A stretch of 46,118 nt of DNA from Chara braunii (lineage: Eukaryota > Streptophyta > Charophyceae > Charales > Characeae), in NCBI GenBank assembly GCA_003427395.1, contig BFEA01000180.1:1741967-1788084 (forward strand), read 5' to 3'. How positions within the stretch are numbered: the first letter of the stretch is position 1; every line of letters begins with the position of its first letter. Below the pieces are notes generated by a model. That model made no database searches. It was not told where the DNA came from and saw nothing but the letters and a program-made list of their open reading frames with translations. The translations under genes and the position numbers were made by a program. Of the stretch, positions 22,367-34,005 are shown one piece after another.

Positions 22367-22925
22367 AGTGTTCCCGACTTCCACCCTGCACGCAGGGTCA
22401 TTACCAGGGACGCGGGCCCTAACCGAGACCTTTGAAGGCACTATTGCCTTCTTCCAACAATCCTTGCAATCAAACATATATATATATACACAAATCTCAT
22501 CATAGATTCTTCCTGCAGTCTAGTACAGAAAGGTCAGGTCTCCATCTTGGCCCACCATAGTCTGGGTGATCGTGCCAGATCTACGGCTCGCCACGTTGTT
22601 ATTTTAGCGATAGTGCCCTCGCAGGTTGTAACGCGATAGGCTTTCTCCCGATAAGCATCCAATGAGGACTCAAAAATGACTCGACTCAACTCTCATCTCA
22701 CGCCGTTCCGCAGGAGTAAAACCCTCCAAGGTGGCCACACCCCTTTAAGTCTTTACTCCCTTGGCAGGAAGTAGACACGCTGTTCAGGTTACGCCGATCA
22801 GCAGCCGACACTAGGGGTTGCGCCCTAGTGATGCTAAACTTTACCATTAGCTTGGTATTCTCATAAATGCCACAAAATTAACACAAGTGGTTGGACGGTG
22901 TGTCGCAACAATACAGGCCTACTGC
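22367..22925. other. No gene; small perfect hairpins
   Basis: Contains GAAGGCA/TGCCTTC near 22433-22450 and CACTAGGG/CCCTAGTG at 22809-22830 with a 6-nt loop. Also a short (TA)n near 22480. Nothing coding. Confidence 0.55.
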
Positions 22926-22931
22926 GGGACT

Positions 22932-23108
22932 ACACAAAGGTATGTCACACATAAAAGGTATTTATCAGTCCTCTGCGGGACCACACAGAGACACACGACA
23001 ACCTCTCCATATTCACAAATACACAAAGGTATGTCACACATAAAACGTTTTTACCAGTCCTCTGTGGGACCACACAGAGACTCACGGCAACCTCTCCATA
23101 TTCACAAA
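22932..23108. repeat. 89-bp tandem duplication
   Basis: ACACAAAGGTATGTCACACA starts at 22932 and 23021; the following sequence ('cagtcctctgcgggaccaca', 'cctctccatattcacaaa') also repeats. Two copies only. The duplication makes an accidental 88-codon frame. Confidence 0.88.
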
Positions 23109-23109
23109 A

Positions 23110-24330
23110 CAAAATCACCTCCAGATTCACAAGGCCGTGACTCCCCTAGTTGATCAGAGCAAGAAAACCACCTCTCAGTGACATCTTCCAAATGAACCAT
23201 TTTGCGACCTCTTGAAAATCTCACCCATGGCCAGGTACAAACGTGGTCCTTCTCGTCAGACTTTATCATTCAGCAATCCACTCACCATGCCATTAAATCT
23301 ATTAACCACCTTCCATATCCTTCCATATGAAGGAGGTCTCTCTCAATAGGCCTCCCAATCATCCCTTCTCTTTTTAGGATGAACTTTCATGCGACCTTTT
23401 ATTAACACATCTTCCGACGCTGAAGATGAGTCTCCAATTAAGCACAAGACTATCTTCCTCATCTGAAGATGTCTCAACCATAAAACAACTCAAACTGATA
23501 GACCAACTTATGGGTCCTCATCACAACTCAACAATAAACATTCGGCATTGTAAGCATCCGAGTCTCAAGGACTCATAAATCCCTTAGGGTTCTCACACTT
23601 TTCACAAAAACACACTGCACTTTCTCTCCTTATACCAGGCTCTATTATCCGCTCATGGGCAGATCGTAGGAGTATACCGAAGAGTAGACCATTCACATTA
23701 ATTCACTTTCACAAAACATACAGTATGTGAGATGTTTCCCACACATCTCCCACCCACAATCATCATACATCAGGACAAAACCACATGTGTGAGAGTGATT
23801 GTGATCGTCATATACAAAAAGTAGCCTCAAATAATACTCAACTCAAGGACACACTTAAGGATGAGGTATCTCACCCAATAAACACACATAATGGTCCAGG
23901 TTTATAACTCACTTGGATCTACCCAAGTCACTCTCAATATGGTACATGGTCAATCATATTATCAAAAATGTAGTCGGAATGTATACTGACTCCGAAAATC
24001 AAAGTTGAAAGCATACACACACTGTCCCTCATAGTCCTGACTCTAACTCAATGAAAATCGTACGCTGTAATCCCCTATATGTACAACCCACAGCGTAAGT
24101 GTTCAGTTCCTGACAGTATTAAGACATAAAACAATCATACAAACAAGTATCCAATCCGATATATGAAAACCCAACTCTATCGACAATACTTCAGGGGTAT
24201 CTATACCTAGGCGCACCAGTCTCTACTCACTCATCTCCTCCTGGTTTTGCCTATATAATTGTGATCTACCCCCATCAACAGATCTCTCTACCACTCGGTC
24301 CTGTCTATCATACATCTTCCCCGCACTCTC
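23110..24330. other. No gene; region beyond the 3' end of the gypsy ORFs
   Basis: If the gypsy element were complete, its polypurine tract and 3' LTR would lie here on the minus strand. I find no copy of the 731-bp LTR in that orientation. A weak minus-strand purine run (GATGGGGGTAGA, 24265-24276) is the only polypurine candidate, and it is not followed by the LTR start. Confidence 0.5.
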
Positions 24331-26811
24331 TTAGACATTCCCTTCCGCCTTGTCCTTCAGGAACTTAGGACATTCAAGGCCCCAATGTACTTCGTTCTTG
24401 CAAAAGAAGCATAATTGATCAACCTTCCTTTTGAATTTCTTCTTTCTTGGCTGTGGTGGGGGCGACGATGGGGTTCCAATCACAGTGCTGGCGACTTCCT
24501 GCTGCTCTGACTCAGGATCTTTCTCCCCAGAACCAGATCCGGTAGCCCAAGATTCCAGCCTACTCCTCAGATCACCCACTTTTGTAACGTACTCAGGCGT
24601 ATCCAATCTCTGAGGCCTGCTCTCCCGCATCTCTCCCGATACCACCACTGGCAACTCCTCGCCTACAAGCTCTGTACCCAACTCCAACATAGGTGTGCTT
24701 GCTTCCTCATGCATGGTATTAAGTGCCTCTAGAAGCACACCCATGGGTCCCTCCATTGATCCTTGTGCAAGCTCACTAGCGGCTTCATGTGATCCCCCTT
24801 CGCCTAGTAGTGGCGAGGATGTCGGCGGGGCCCCCTAAGGTTCCACTGGTAAGGTCGCGAACTCCGTCGGCGCCTTGAATACGAAGGCTTCCTTCTCTGC
24901 CTCCCTTCTTGCCTTAGCCTCTTCTGGTCCCAAGATGACCTTTTCCCTGGGATGGCCCATGGGAGGGCCCAGCCTCAGATGGCTGCCCAGATCCCTGGGT
25001 CACCTATTCCTGAGAGTCATATCGCGCCCCTTCCGTCTGGTCCACTACCTTCATGGGTGCCGCCCCTTTCTTCCTTTCCTTCAACAGGTCCTGAATGATA
25101 GCGGTCTGACTGGTTCCTAATGCCCTGAGGTCTTGGATCTCTTCCTCCAATGCTTCCAGGCGTACCCCATGACCTTCTTCCTTTATCTTCTTCCCTGCTA
25201 GGTCGCCCTCCAACATCAAGTACCTGTCGAAGCTCACCTTGGCCAGAAACCGGATTCTGCAATCCAGAGTCTCCTCAGCCTGTCTGGCCACCCTGAAACC
25301 TCCTCTCGTCGGCGACGTGAGTCCTCCAGCCCTCTGCTTAAAAAAACTCTCTCCACATGTATGGAATTCCTGGGCTTTTGGCCGGTTCGTTGGGCTGTTA
25401 GTCTGGACGTGCCCCTGCTGCCTCTAACCTCTGCCTCTCCTGCCATACCTCTTCCAAACGTTTACCTACCCTTACCCTCTTCTCCTCAGCAGTTTCCCTA
25501 GGACGTGCTCTCCCCGCTATAGGGTGGATGTCATCCGATGGGGCCTCAGGTTGTGCCTCCATTGGTGGCGGATGAGGTTCCTGCAACGACTCCCCTACTG
25601 GAACCTCCTCCAAATCAGGGTGCTCTGCAGCGTGCTGCCAGATAGCTGTCCACTGTAGAGACTGCCTCCCTCCTCCAATCTGTCTCTTCCATCTCTGTCT
25701 CTACCCTCACTTCGGACGACAGAATCATGTCAGGAGCTAGTGGTGGTGTCTCTCCTCGTTGAGCCTCTCCGCTCTCTTCTTGAATATCCATTGGCTCGGC
25801 CCCCATTTCCGGAGTCGGGGCTGGCTGTTGCGGGGGGGTATCCTCTCCTATCTCGATCACCTCCTCTACTTGTTGTTCTTTCTGGGCATAGGGCCCGGCT
25901 TCCTGACCTCCACTGGACTTAGGCACCTCCCACTGCGAGGCGTCCAAGTGCGCTTCAAGGCTCTGTAGAGAACCCCCTGCCGGTGCAACCTCTTCTTACA
26001 CTTGTTGTGGGGGCTCCTGTAGCCTTCATTCAGTGAAAGGCTGAAAAGCCACTGGGCCCAATCCACACTCCGGATACATGCCTCGCTCCTCCGCAGGTGG
26101 GTTGGGTTCCTCGTCTCGCCGTGCCAGCGACTTTCGTCCTCTTCGACTAGGGGCGGCCTCCCTAGGGTCAGGTTCCCTTTGTCTCTTACTCCTTTGCTGC
26201 CTCTCGACCCTGGGTTGAGGTTGCACTGGCTCGGGCCTTCGAAAGGCCTCCCTCAATAGCGCCCTGCAACCTTCCCAGTCACGAGCCCTATCTCGGATCT
26301 CTCGAGCCAATGGTCTCTTTGCTCCTCTTGTCCACAGTGGCAGCGTTTGCATCCATTGGTCCCTCAAGATACCCTGCTTGTGCATAAATTGCTCGAAGGC
26401 CAGGATAAACTCCTCCACATTCCCAATCTGGAGATGGATCGGCTTCCCGTCTGCTCCTACCGGCGAAGGTCTCAGCCTCTTCATTGCCTGTTCCACCTCT
26501 TGCCAAGTCCTCACCTCCTCACGGATCCACGCAATGGGCTCTGCGAAGCGTCCTCTTCCCCTCAACCTCTTAATCATACGGGTTACAGTCCATCTTCTGC
26601 GACTCGCATAACTCCAAAAATCGCCCAAAAAGAGCTCTATGTCCCCGTCGTCGTACTCTGGCGTATGCTCCCTCTGGTAAGATCCATGCCGCTCATGTCC
26701 CCCTGATGCCCCTGATGGTCTCCTCGATGGCCGCATCTCCCTCCCTCCTCTTGGCATGGCTGTCTTCGCAAAGTCAGACCTGCACAATAGGCGAAAGGAG
26801 ACGATGGGCAC
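24331..26811 (-). pseudogene. Second gag-like ORF downstream of integrase (broken)
   Basis: Pieces at 26811-26026, 25947-25615, 25613-25398, 25291-25004 and 24756-24331 read as one protein of about 800 codons split by stops and frameshifts. The first, second and last pieces are in the same frame. The first piece has a basic Arg/Ser-rich start, then a helical segment with 'VEEFILAFEQFMHKQG' and 'LPLWTRGAKRPLAREI' that resembles the capsid region of retrotransposon Gag. The middle is acidic, Pro/Glu-rich and partly coiled-coil-like. The last piece ends in a CCHC zinc knuckle, C-x2-C-x4-H-x4-C (24411-24370), after a basic run. The Met at 26757 is a more natural start than 26811. Being placed after integrase is unusual: it could be a duplicated gag, or part of a second element that lost its pol. 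Confidence 0.75.
26780..26802 (-). promoter_or_regulatory. Candidate 3' splice site before the second gag-like ORF
   Basis: On the minus strand a pyrimidine-rich run TCTCCTTTCGCC is followed by TATTGTGCAG, ending at 26780, about 20 bp before the ATG at 26757. A matching donor, GAG followed by GTGAGA, lies at 26969 just after the integrase end, giving a possible 190-bp intron; a donor in the 5' leader is the alternative. Sequence evidence only. Confidence 0.35.
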
Positions 26812-26989
26812 ACGGCGGAGTAAGCATACAGGTGGGATACAGCAGGTTCAAGTCAAACCATCCATACACATTCAAACTTTATCCCTAACTCTTCTATTCT
26901 ATCTAGATAACCTTCGCACTCTTCCTATTAGCTACATACTGCGATGGGGTTTTAAGCTTCTTATCTCACCTCTTCTCTGGCTACGAATT

Positions 26990-28179
26990 TCTTGAGCCGA
27001 GTCCTGGACACCCAATCCTTCCACTTTGTCTCATCCAACTCTTCAATCTGGTAAGCGCCAAACTCTTCGCATCATACGATTCGATAGGGCTCCAACCACG
27101 TTTTATCAAGCATTCTGGACCACTGTTTTTCCAGAGATGACTCGTACAGTAATACGACGTCCCCCACCTTCAAAGGCGTCTTTCGCACGCGCGCTGTTTG
27201 GTCCCAACGAGCCTTATCATCCATACGACTCCTTTCTACTTGACTTGACGCCTCCTGAATCCTTTCTTCAATTGCCCCCACCTGTTGTGCCCGAATGTCA
27301 AGCAACTCTTCAAAAGACAGGTTGGTCTCTAGGTCATGGTGCCTCCACGTTTTCAGGAAGCTCTCAATTGGGAACGTAGCATGCCTTCCATACCATAGTG
27401 TAGCTGTCGCATACTTAGTGGTCCTCTAAACTTTGACATTCTCGACAAAGAACGCCGCTCTCAGGTACCTTGGCCGCTGACTAGGCCTACCTTCAGTCCA
27501 CTTAGCCAGCAGGCTCGTAATGGTGCTATGCCCTCGCTCAACTGGAGCGTTGGCTTGTGGGTAGGCAGCCGTAGTACAGTTAGCCACCACACCATACCCT
27601 TCCAACAATTTTCGCACCTCCTGGCAAGTAAACTTTGATCCCCTGTCCATCACGAATTCCCGGACAAAGGGATAACATAGGTAGTACTCTTCAATGCAAC
27701 CCACGAGGACCGGACCGGTTTTTGTACGAATGGCGAGATGTACCACGACCCCTACTTCCTTTTCCAATTTCGGATGCAAAGGCTCCCCTGGCCTTACAGG
27801 GCACGCAAGATTGACAGTACTTGGATACCATCTTCATCATTCCATCCCAATAGTATAGCTCGCTTATCTTAGTATACGTGGCATTTACCCCTCGATGTCC
27901 TCCTACAATGCCATCGTGGAGCGCAACTATCACGTCTATCTTGCGATTCCTTCCACGTATGACCCTTCTTGGGTTCCCTACGTGCCTCTTTACAAAGAAA
28001 TGACAATCTTTCACCAGATAGAGGTGCCTCATCCTCTGGACCCTTTCGCTTGCATCCCTGATTTTTATCTCACATGATAGCAGAAACCCCAGTTCCAGGT
28101 AGATTCCATCACACTCCTCTTCGCGGAAAGCCTCTTTGATTTCCCCTTCTTCTAACTCGTCATCCTGACTTTCTGGCAC
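26990..28179 (-). pseudogene. Integrase (broken, one catalytic Asp lost)
   Basis: The reading pieces are 28179-27691, 27779-27426 and 27305-27072, with a frameshift near 27780 and stops later. The first holds the HHCC zinc-binding domain: H88, H95, C122 and C125 of that piece (H-x6-H-x26-C-x2-C). The second holds the catalytic core: Asp45 in 'FVMDRGSKF' and Glu81 in 'PQANAPVERGH', exactly 35 residues apart as in D,35-E integrases. The first catalytic Asp is missing, and only about 30 residues lie between 'VVHLAIRTKTG' and Asp45, about half the usual distance, so an internal deletion is likely. The third piece plus trailing sequence to about 26990 is the C-terminal domain ('KVGDVVLLYES', 'GAYQIEELDE'). 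Function in life: inserting the element's DNA into the host genome. Confidence 0.88.
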
Positions 28180-28469
28180 AACACGTTCCCCTTCCGCCGG
28201 ATTTAGGGTTCCTGCAAAAGTGTATTGACAAGGAGGTACATTCCTCCCATCAACTCCTCGTGCCTCCTTACCCGGTCTGGACCTTCCTCTATCGTCCTTA
28301 TCTCCTCCATCAGACTATGATTGCCTGCGAGTGCCAGCTTCATCATCCATTGAACGTCCTTGCTACCCCAAGGGTCCTCCTCTTTAAAAGGCTTGAGTAT
28401 CAGTTCAGCCTTCTGTTCATACCCCTTTCGCGCATGCCAAATGGGGTGACCGACGCAGCTAGGCCCTCA
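28180..28469 (-). pseudogene. RNase H to integrase linker remnant
   Basis: Sequence between the MITE and the integrase zinc-binding domain. It reads on the minus strand as a charged linker in broken frames. It is contiguous with RNase H once the 385-bp MITE and one target duplication are discounted. Confidence 0.5.
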
Positions 28470-28475
28470 CGGAGA

Positions 28476-28860
28476 CCTACGTAGCACCGTGTTCACATTC
28501 GGAGGCGAACGATAACATGCTCGCCCGAATGCGAACAAGCGCCCAAAACCCTCCGAACCAAATATTAAAATTATATTAAAAAAAAAAAAAACAAGTTCTC
28601 AGAAAAATCATAAAAAAATATATATTATGTAAAATAACAATACAAGCAACTTTTGCCCAAGAGTCATATTCAAATTCGTAGCCAATCATTAGTTAAAAAT
28701 AAAAAACCAATATATATACCGGGCAGTTCTATTTGACGATATATATATTTACGAAAAAAAATTATGTTCGCCCGAACATGTTCGCGAGCTAGGGCGCGAA
28801 CGTGCGAACACGCTCGCGCGAACATGAAGGGGCGCGAACATGTTCGCCGTGCTACATAGG
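28476..28860. mobile_element. 385-bp MITE inserted in pol
   Basis: Begins CCTACGTAGCACCG and ends CGGTGCTACATAGG-like ('ccgtgctacatagg'), so the ends are inverted (CCTAYGTAGCAC). The 6-bp CGGAGA occurs directly on both sides (28470-28475 and 28861-28866), consistent with a target-site duplication. The two ends are rich in GCGAAC/GTTCGC words (about eight in all), and the middle is very A/T-rich with poly-A and TA runs. No transposase, so non-autonomous. A 6-bp duplication does not fit the common 3-, 8- or 9-bp superfamilies, so I leave the family open. Confidence 0.82.
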
Positions 28861-28866
28861 CGGAGA

Positions 28867-30489
28867 CCACTCATTAATGTGAAGGCGGATGTCTTCCTCC
28901 TGGTCTAAATAGCCATCAACTAGGGGCATATTTTTTATTGCCTCCCCTTCCTTCTTATCCTAGTGGATGCGACTCAGCCCATCTGCTCTATTCTTACTCC
29001 CTCGGATTCGCTTAGAGAACATCCAGATATATGTTAGCCATTTGGCAACCGTTGGGTCTGGCGGAACGTAATTCCTAAGAGAAAAGGCTAGACCTGTCAG
29101 GTCTACCCTCAATATGAGCCTTCTGCCAAAGATTTAGTTTCGAAAAATCCGCAGGCAGTGAAGGACAGCGAGAGTCTCCCTCTTGAACTGCGAGTAATTC
29201 CTCTCTGTCGTACACAGAGTTCGGCTCTGAAAGCGCAGTGGTCTCTCCTTTCCTTCAATATCTGCCTAGATCATAACTCCACCCAAAGCAGTTGGTCCAA
29301 CATCTGTCTCAACAATGAACGGCCTCACCTCCATGGCGTCATAGTCCGGTGCCCCTAATACCAATCCTCCTTCCCGAAACTCTTCCTTCATTCCTGCCAC
29401 CGCCTTCTCCTGATCTTCACCCAAAACCCATTCTTCACCCTGACGAACCAACTTCCTTAATTGCTCTGTCTTGGCAGCAAAGTTTTTGACGAAGGTCCTC
29501 CAAAATCCACATATGCCGAGGAAGCTCCTGACATTTGTTATCGAATGGAATGGTACTGGCCATTCGATAATCTTGTCCGTCTTCTTAGCGTCTGATCGGC
29601 GGCCACTCTCACTACAGACGAATCCCAATATGGTAGCTTCCTTCATGCAATGTCTGGATTTGGCTCCACTAGCCGTAAGGTTTTGATCTTCAAGCAACTT
29701 TAGGACTTTATCAAGGTTCTGAACATGCTTCCACACAAAGCGCCTTACTCCTGGCAAGACTTCATCGTCCTCTCTCTTTCCCGGTCCCTTTACTGCCAAG
29801 TCATCAATATATGGTTGCGTAATATGTGGACTAACTGTTTGCATGGCTCGAATCATATGCCTATGAACCATTGCCACAACGTTCGTCCACCCTTGTAGAG
29901 CCACATTCATATGGATGAGCCCTCGAGGCGTATTCATTGCTGTTACTGGTCTGTCCGACGGATAAACCGGAAACTGGTCATATCCGGAATAGAGGTCAAT
30001 GAGCGAGATTATTGGTCTCCCAGCACATGATTCTGACAACGCATCTGCATTCGGCAAGCCTCCAGCATCCCGCACAGTCACAACATTCAGCCTTTGCAAA
30101 TCCTGCACCCATCTCAACGTTCCATTAGGCTTGATGAAATAAAACCACGGGGACGCGTATGGTCCGCTTGAATAATCGGCGATGTGCGTGCGTATCTTGC
30201 CATCGAGGTAATCTACCACCTTCTTCTATTCGTCAGGATAAGGATATCGCGCCCCTCTTAAGTTCCATGACTCATGTGGCACGATATGGATGCGGATCAT
30301 ATGAATCCTGTCTACATCCAACATGTCACGCTCCTCATCGCTAAACGCATAGGCGCGATGCCTTTTCTTCATCAACTTTATCATTAACGCCCTTTCCCGG
30401 GGCAGTAGGAAGTAAGGTTCTCCTACTATCAGCTTCCCTTCGTTCCCCTCGTTGATACGACATGGCCCTACTGAGGCGTTCTCCTTCAT
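28867..30489 (-). pseudogene. Reverse transcriptase and RNase H (broken)
   Basis: The piece 30489-30226 is the RT N-terminus. It runs in the same frame, across one TAG at about 30223, into 30219-29266. Counting from the Met at 30219: 'SLIDLYSGYDQ' with catalytic Asp75, then 'YIDD' at 137-140 with Asp139 and Asp140, so the RT triad is intact. The thumb and connection ('FLGICGFWRTFVKNFA') follow. RNase H begins at 'FIVETDVGPTALGG' and continues past a TAG near 29265 to 'YSQFKRETLAV' and 'NRADGLSRI' near 28960, with two more stops. Role in life: copying element RNA into DNA and removing the RNA. The stops are single-base changes from Gln or Trp codons as far as I can judge. Confidence 0.93.
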
Positions 30490-30983
30490 CTAACGTATCA
30501 AGGCTCTTTCCCGCTCGAAGTATACCTCCTCATCTTCGGTAACGAGGACGGGAACCTGGGCGACACTTTTTATCTATCGTCCTGTACCGCCTTTGAGAAC
30601 ACTGCTTGAGCAGTCCCCTAGAAAAGGTCGACTAGCCGTTTGCGTCTATGTCTGCGCTATAGCAAGGTCCCTTCTCCCCTTTGGAAGCCGATAAACCAAG
30701 TCCATCTCCCGTGCTTGGGGACCCTCCATGACTTGTTCCTTCAGCGCCTGAATGGCGTCTGGATCCGCCATTTCATGCGTGACCACTATGTCCATGGCCT
30801 TATTCACATCAAACAGGCTGAGTGAGAACGCTTCCTCCCTTACTTCTCCTTCAGGCTTCGCCATAAGATAATTACCTCGTAATTTCCAGACAGGCTGAGT
30901 GTTTCGGCAGATAAGTATCTCGTAATTTCCACACGCTGGATCACATAAAATCAGGATTAGCGACTCACCATGTTTGTTGAACA
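30490..30983 (-). pseudogene. Protease-RT linker (broken)
   Basis: Minus-strand frame 31059-30646 overlaps the end of the protease in another frame and continues as an acidic linker ('EMADPDAIQALKEQ'). Stops separate it from the RT piece that starts at 30489. No separate domain is recognised. Confidence 0.6.
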
Positions 30984-31271
30984 TTAGGGTCCTTGTTCTG
31001 CATAAGAATGATCTCCCAGGAGAATGCCATGGTCCACATCTGACATCACGAAAAAGCAAGTCATGGCCTTTACTCTTCCGATTTCTAAGAGTACGTTCGA
31101 GGCAGTCTCGCAGAACACGGCCTTACAGTTTGCCCCGTGCAAAATGCCGCAATCCGAGCAGTCTATTTCCAGCCCAAATCTGAGTGCGCCAACTTCACGA
31201 ATAATATTTATCTTTGCCCCCGTATCCACCATCGCTGCGCACTTGTAACCTTTTACCACTAAGTCCACCAT
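30984..31271 (-). pseudogene. Retropepsin-type aspartic protease
   Basis: A 95-residue piece with the catalytic motif 'MVDTGAKINII' (Asp16, codon at 31226-31224) and a later 'HGILLG' that matches the conserved Ile/Val-Leu-Gly strand of retropepsins. In the family the enzyme works as a homodimer and cuts the Gag-Pol polyprotein. It lies between gag and RT as expected for Ty3/gypsy. The frame breaks right after 'ILLGDHSY'. The catalytic motif itself looks intact. Confidence 0.88.
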
Positions 31272-31654
31272 ACTTCATGCCACACACTTCCAGTCCATCT
31301 TCGTTCCCGGGTCCGCCCACTCCATTTCCTTAGGCAGAATCACACTAAGATGGATGCTTGACACTAGACGTCTCGAAAGCCTACCCTTTAGCTCATTACG
31401 AAGCCTTGGGGCGGACGCTAGAATCTCCTTCAAGGTCATAAGATCATTATGGCCCTAAAGCAACCTGTTGATCACCCTTTCTACATCAAAACCTTCCTAA
31501 AATCGGACCGCATTTTTTTTTTTTTTTTGCGTACTATCACGCAAGACTGGTTCGGCTTCTTCCTGGGAACCCCTCTTTCTTATCTTTTGTTCGGCCTTTC
31601 GGTCTTGCTCTTGTCGGAGCCTCTCATCCTCTTCATCGTCATCATCATCGTCCT
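31272..31654 (-). pseudogene. Gag-protease junction, frame lost
   Basis: Includes a run of about 20 T at 31508-31528 (poly-A on the element strand), which suggests slippage. No clear protein in any minus-strand frame. The real gag-pro join cannot be traced. Confidence 0.5.
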
Positions 31655-33674
31655 CTACCTCCACAGACTCCTTTCTGTGTTCTGGCTCTGACTCTCTCTG
31701 AGGCGGGTCCTGGCTCGCCCTGCCTTTGCCTGTCCCCTAGTCCGTGCGGCCAATGCGGCTCGTGCCAACGGAGTAGGGGGCCTGTGGGTCATCCCAGACC
31801 TAGGCCCTGAACTCACCGTGGTAACCCCAGGGTATCCTTGCCTTCCTGACATAGATTCAGTACCTGAATCATAAAGGAAGACCTTAGGGATACCAACTTT
31901 CCAGCTCTCTACCTCTTCACATATATCCGTCAATTTTTGCCGGTATCGCGCCATTTTATCCCACAAATCTTCCATCTTTCCCAAAAGGATAGACACTGGC
32001 TCAACCTTTTCACCCTCACTCTCATCGTCTGACTCTATGACTATAGGCTCTTCCTTTATGACCCCCGCTTGTAGTCTTTGAGTCACCTCCTCATCGCCTT
32101 CCTCTTCTTCTACTCCTATCGACGGGTCATCCTTCTCCTGCCATAATCTGAAAGTGGCAGGCGACACTTGTCGTGCAACTACCCTTCTTTGGGCTTCCGC
32201 TTTTACTCCACCTGGGACCTTCCTATCAATATCCTCCCTGAACTGATCGTATATATCCCCATCCATATTTGAGTAGATAAGTCTGGTCCTTTCATCCTCC
32301 CGCCTTTTATTGCAAAATCGTATAGTATACCCTTTCTTATCACAATGCTGGCATATGGCGGTCCTCCAATCAAAACGGGGTCTTCCATACCCCTGACCTC
32401 CTTGATTCCCTTGGCCTTAGTAGCCTTGGTTATCCCAGCACCCTCCTCCTCGGCCTCCGCCGTTTCTACCGCGCCCTCTTCTGCCACCTCTCCCTCCATT
32501 TCCTGGGTTACCCTGACCCTGGTATCCCCCTCCTGCCACACTGCCTTGTCAACTCGGCGCGGGCGATGGAGGTAGTACTATGGGTTGGGCCTGTGCCGCA
32601 GGGTAACTCGGTGGTGGCATACTCGTTTGGGGCCCTGCGTAAGGTATCATCTGCCCAGGTGGGGTCGGGCTGCCCCATGGCACAAAAGTGTTTAACACAG
32701 GCCATGGTCATTTGCCCGAATGGTGGTACCGTCGCTTGCGAGGGTCCCGCACTACTTGACTGAGCCGACACATTTGGCGATGCTACTACCACTTCTTGGG
32801 GCATCTGCCCCTTTCCCGAACCCTGGCCCCCCCTGTGTTAAGTTGCGCTACTTGAGTAGCGCCTTCGACAGGTGTTGGGGCACCAACTCCTCTTCTCCCA
32901 TTCCTCATGAATGACCTCATCTAGCACCTGGTCCTTCATTTTTCCCTAGACCGCCGTCACTACCTTCTTTTGTATCACCGCCTCTTTTCCATAGCCTAGC
33001 TCTGCAAGCACGTCGGTGACAATCCTCCTAACTCCCGGTGTCACGAAGGCGGTCGCATCCCTTTCCTTCCTTTTTCGCCTTTGTAGGCGCATCTGGTGTT
33101 GTTCCACCTGGTCCAGACTTCCTTCCTCGACCCCCTTGTCGATAGTGGCCCAGGTGAGCTTTGCACTTCCCCCTCCATGGCCTGTCAACTCTGATGCCTC
33201 AGAGGCAGTGAGTAATCCGAGGAAAATGACACATTGCGCTTCCTCAGATATTCCAAGGACTTTCCTCGCCTTTTTCTTAAATTCCTGCATAGAGGCTCCA
33301 ACCGTTGTGAAATCATCCCTGTTCATGGCCTCCAGGTCGGAAGTGGTTAACAGGCCGTTGCCCAGCCTGTACTTCCTTTGCATCCCATCTTTAAACCTCG
33401 CCCAACTACCATTGGCGGCGTCCACAACCTTTCCCACTTCCTGATGATACCCATGAAGCACGTACTTCAGAATTTGTTGAAACTTCACCTCGTCTGACAG
33501 CCCCACCATCGCCTATTCGACCAGATCCAACTAGTCAGAAACCCGCTCTCCATTGAAGTGGAAAGTATCAACCTTAGGAACATTACTCGACGCTCTTTCT
33601 CGCCTGTCCAAAGCTTCGATGAGATCATCGAGGGTCAGGACCTTTCCTGAACCACCTACCACCGCCTCGGGCAT
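31655..33674 (-). pseudogene. Gag polyprotein (broken)
   Basis: Probable start Met at 33674, about 330 bp inside the PBS. Two TAG stops lie at about 33540 and 33512; then 33509-32946 reads as a capsid-like segment ('VKFQQILKYVLHG', 'WARFKDGMQRKY'). A frame change follows. A Gly/Arg-rich RGG stretch (about 32480-32370, with one TAA) leads into a zinc knuckle at 32353-32312 spaced C-x2-C-x4-Y-x4-C, in which the usual His is Tyr (CAT to TAT). The same frame continues to 31655 as an acidic linker ('IESDDESEGEKVEP'). Gag packages element RNA in life; the knuckle change would weaken zinc binding. Confidence 0.85.
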
Positions 33675-34005
33675 TTTGGCCAGCGGTCCTTGCTTGGCTT
33701 CCCTGTTATAAGAAGGGAGAGTACTTCATTCAGTCACTTAACTTATCATAACCCCTTCACTTCTGACCCTATCTATTGACAAAGTTTATTTCCTCCTCAA
33801 GACTTACCATACAGTCCTTCCAATCAATCCTTCAGTCAATCCACAGGTCAAGACCATAAGTGATCATCGCTTACACTAATAACAATGCAATCCATCATAC
33901 ATTTCATTTCATGAATACATCCAGATTTCCCACATATGCCTAATTTTCTCTCAATCTAATACCTGGATGTCGTTCCACCAGGGACAATGGTAGGCTTCCG
34001 TTATA
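33675..34005 (-). other. Untranslated leader of the gypsy element
   Basis: About 330 bp between PBS and gag start, with no frame of note. Packaging signals would be expected here in general; none is identifiable by eye. Confidence 0.6.
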
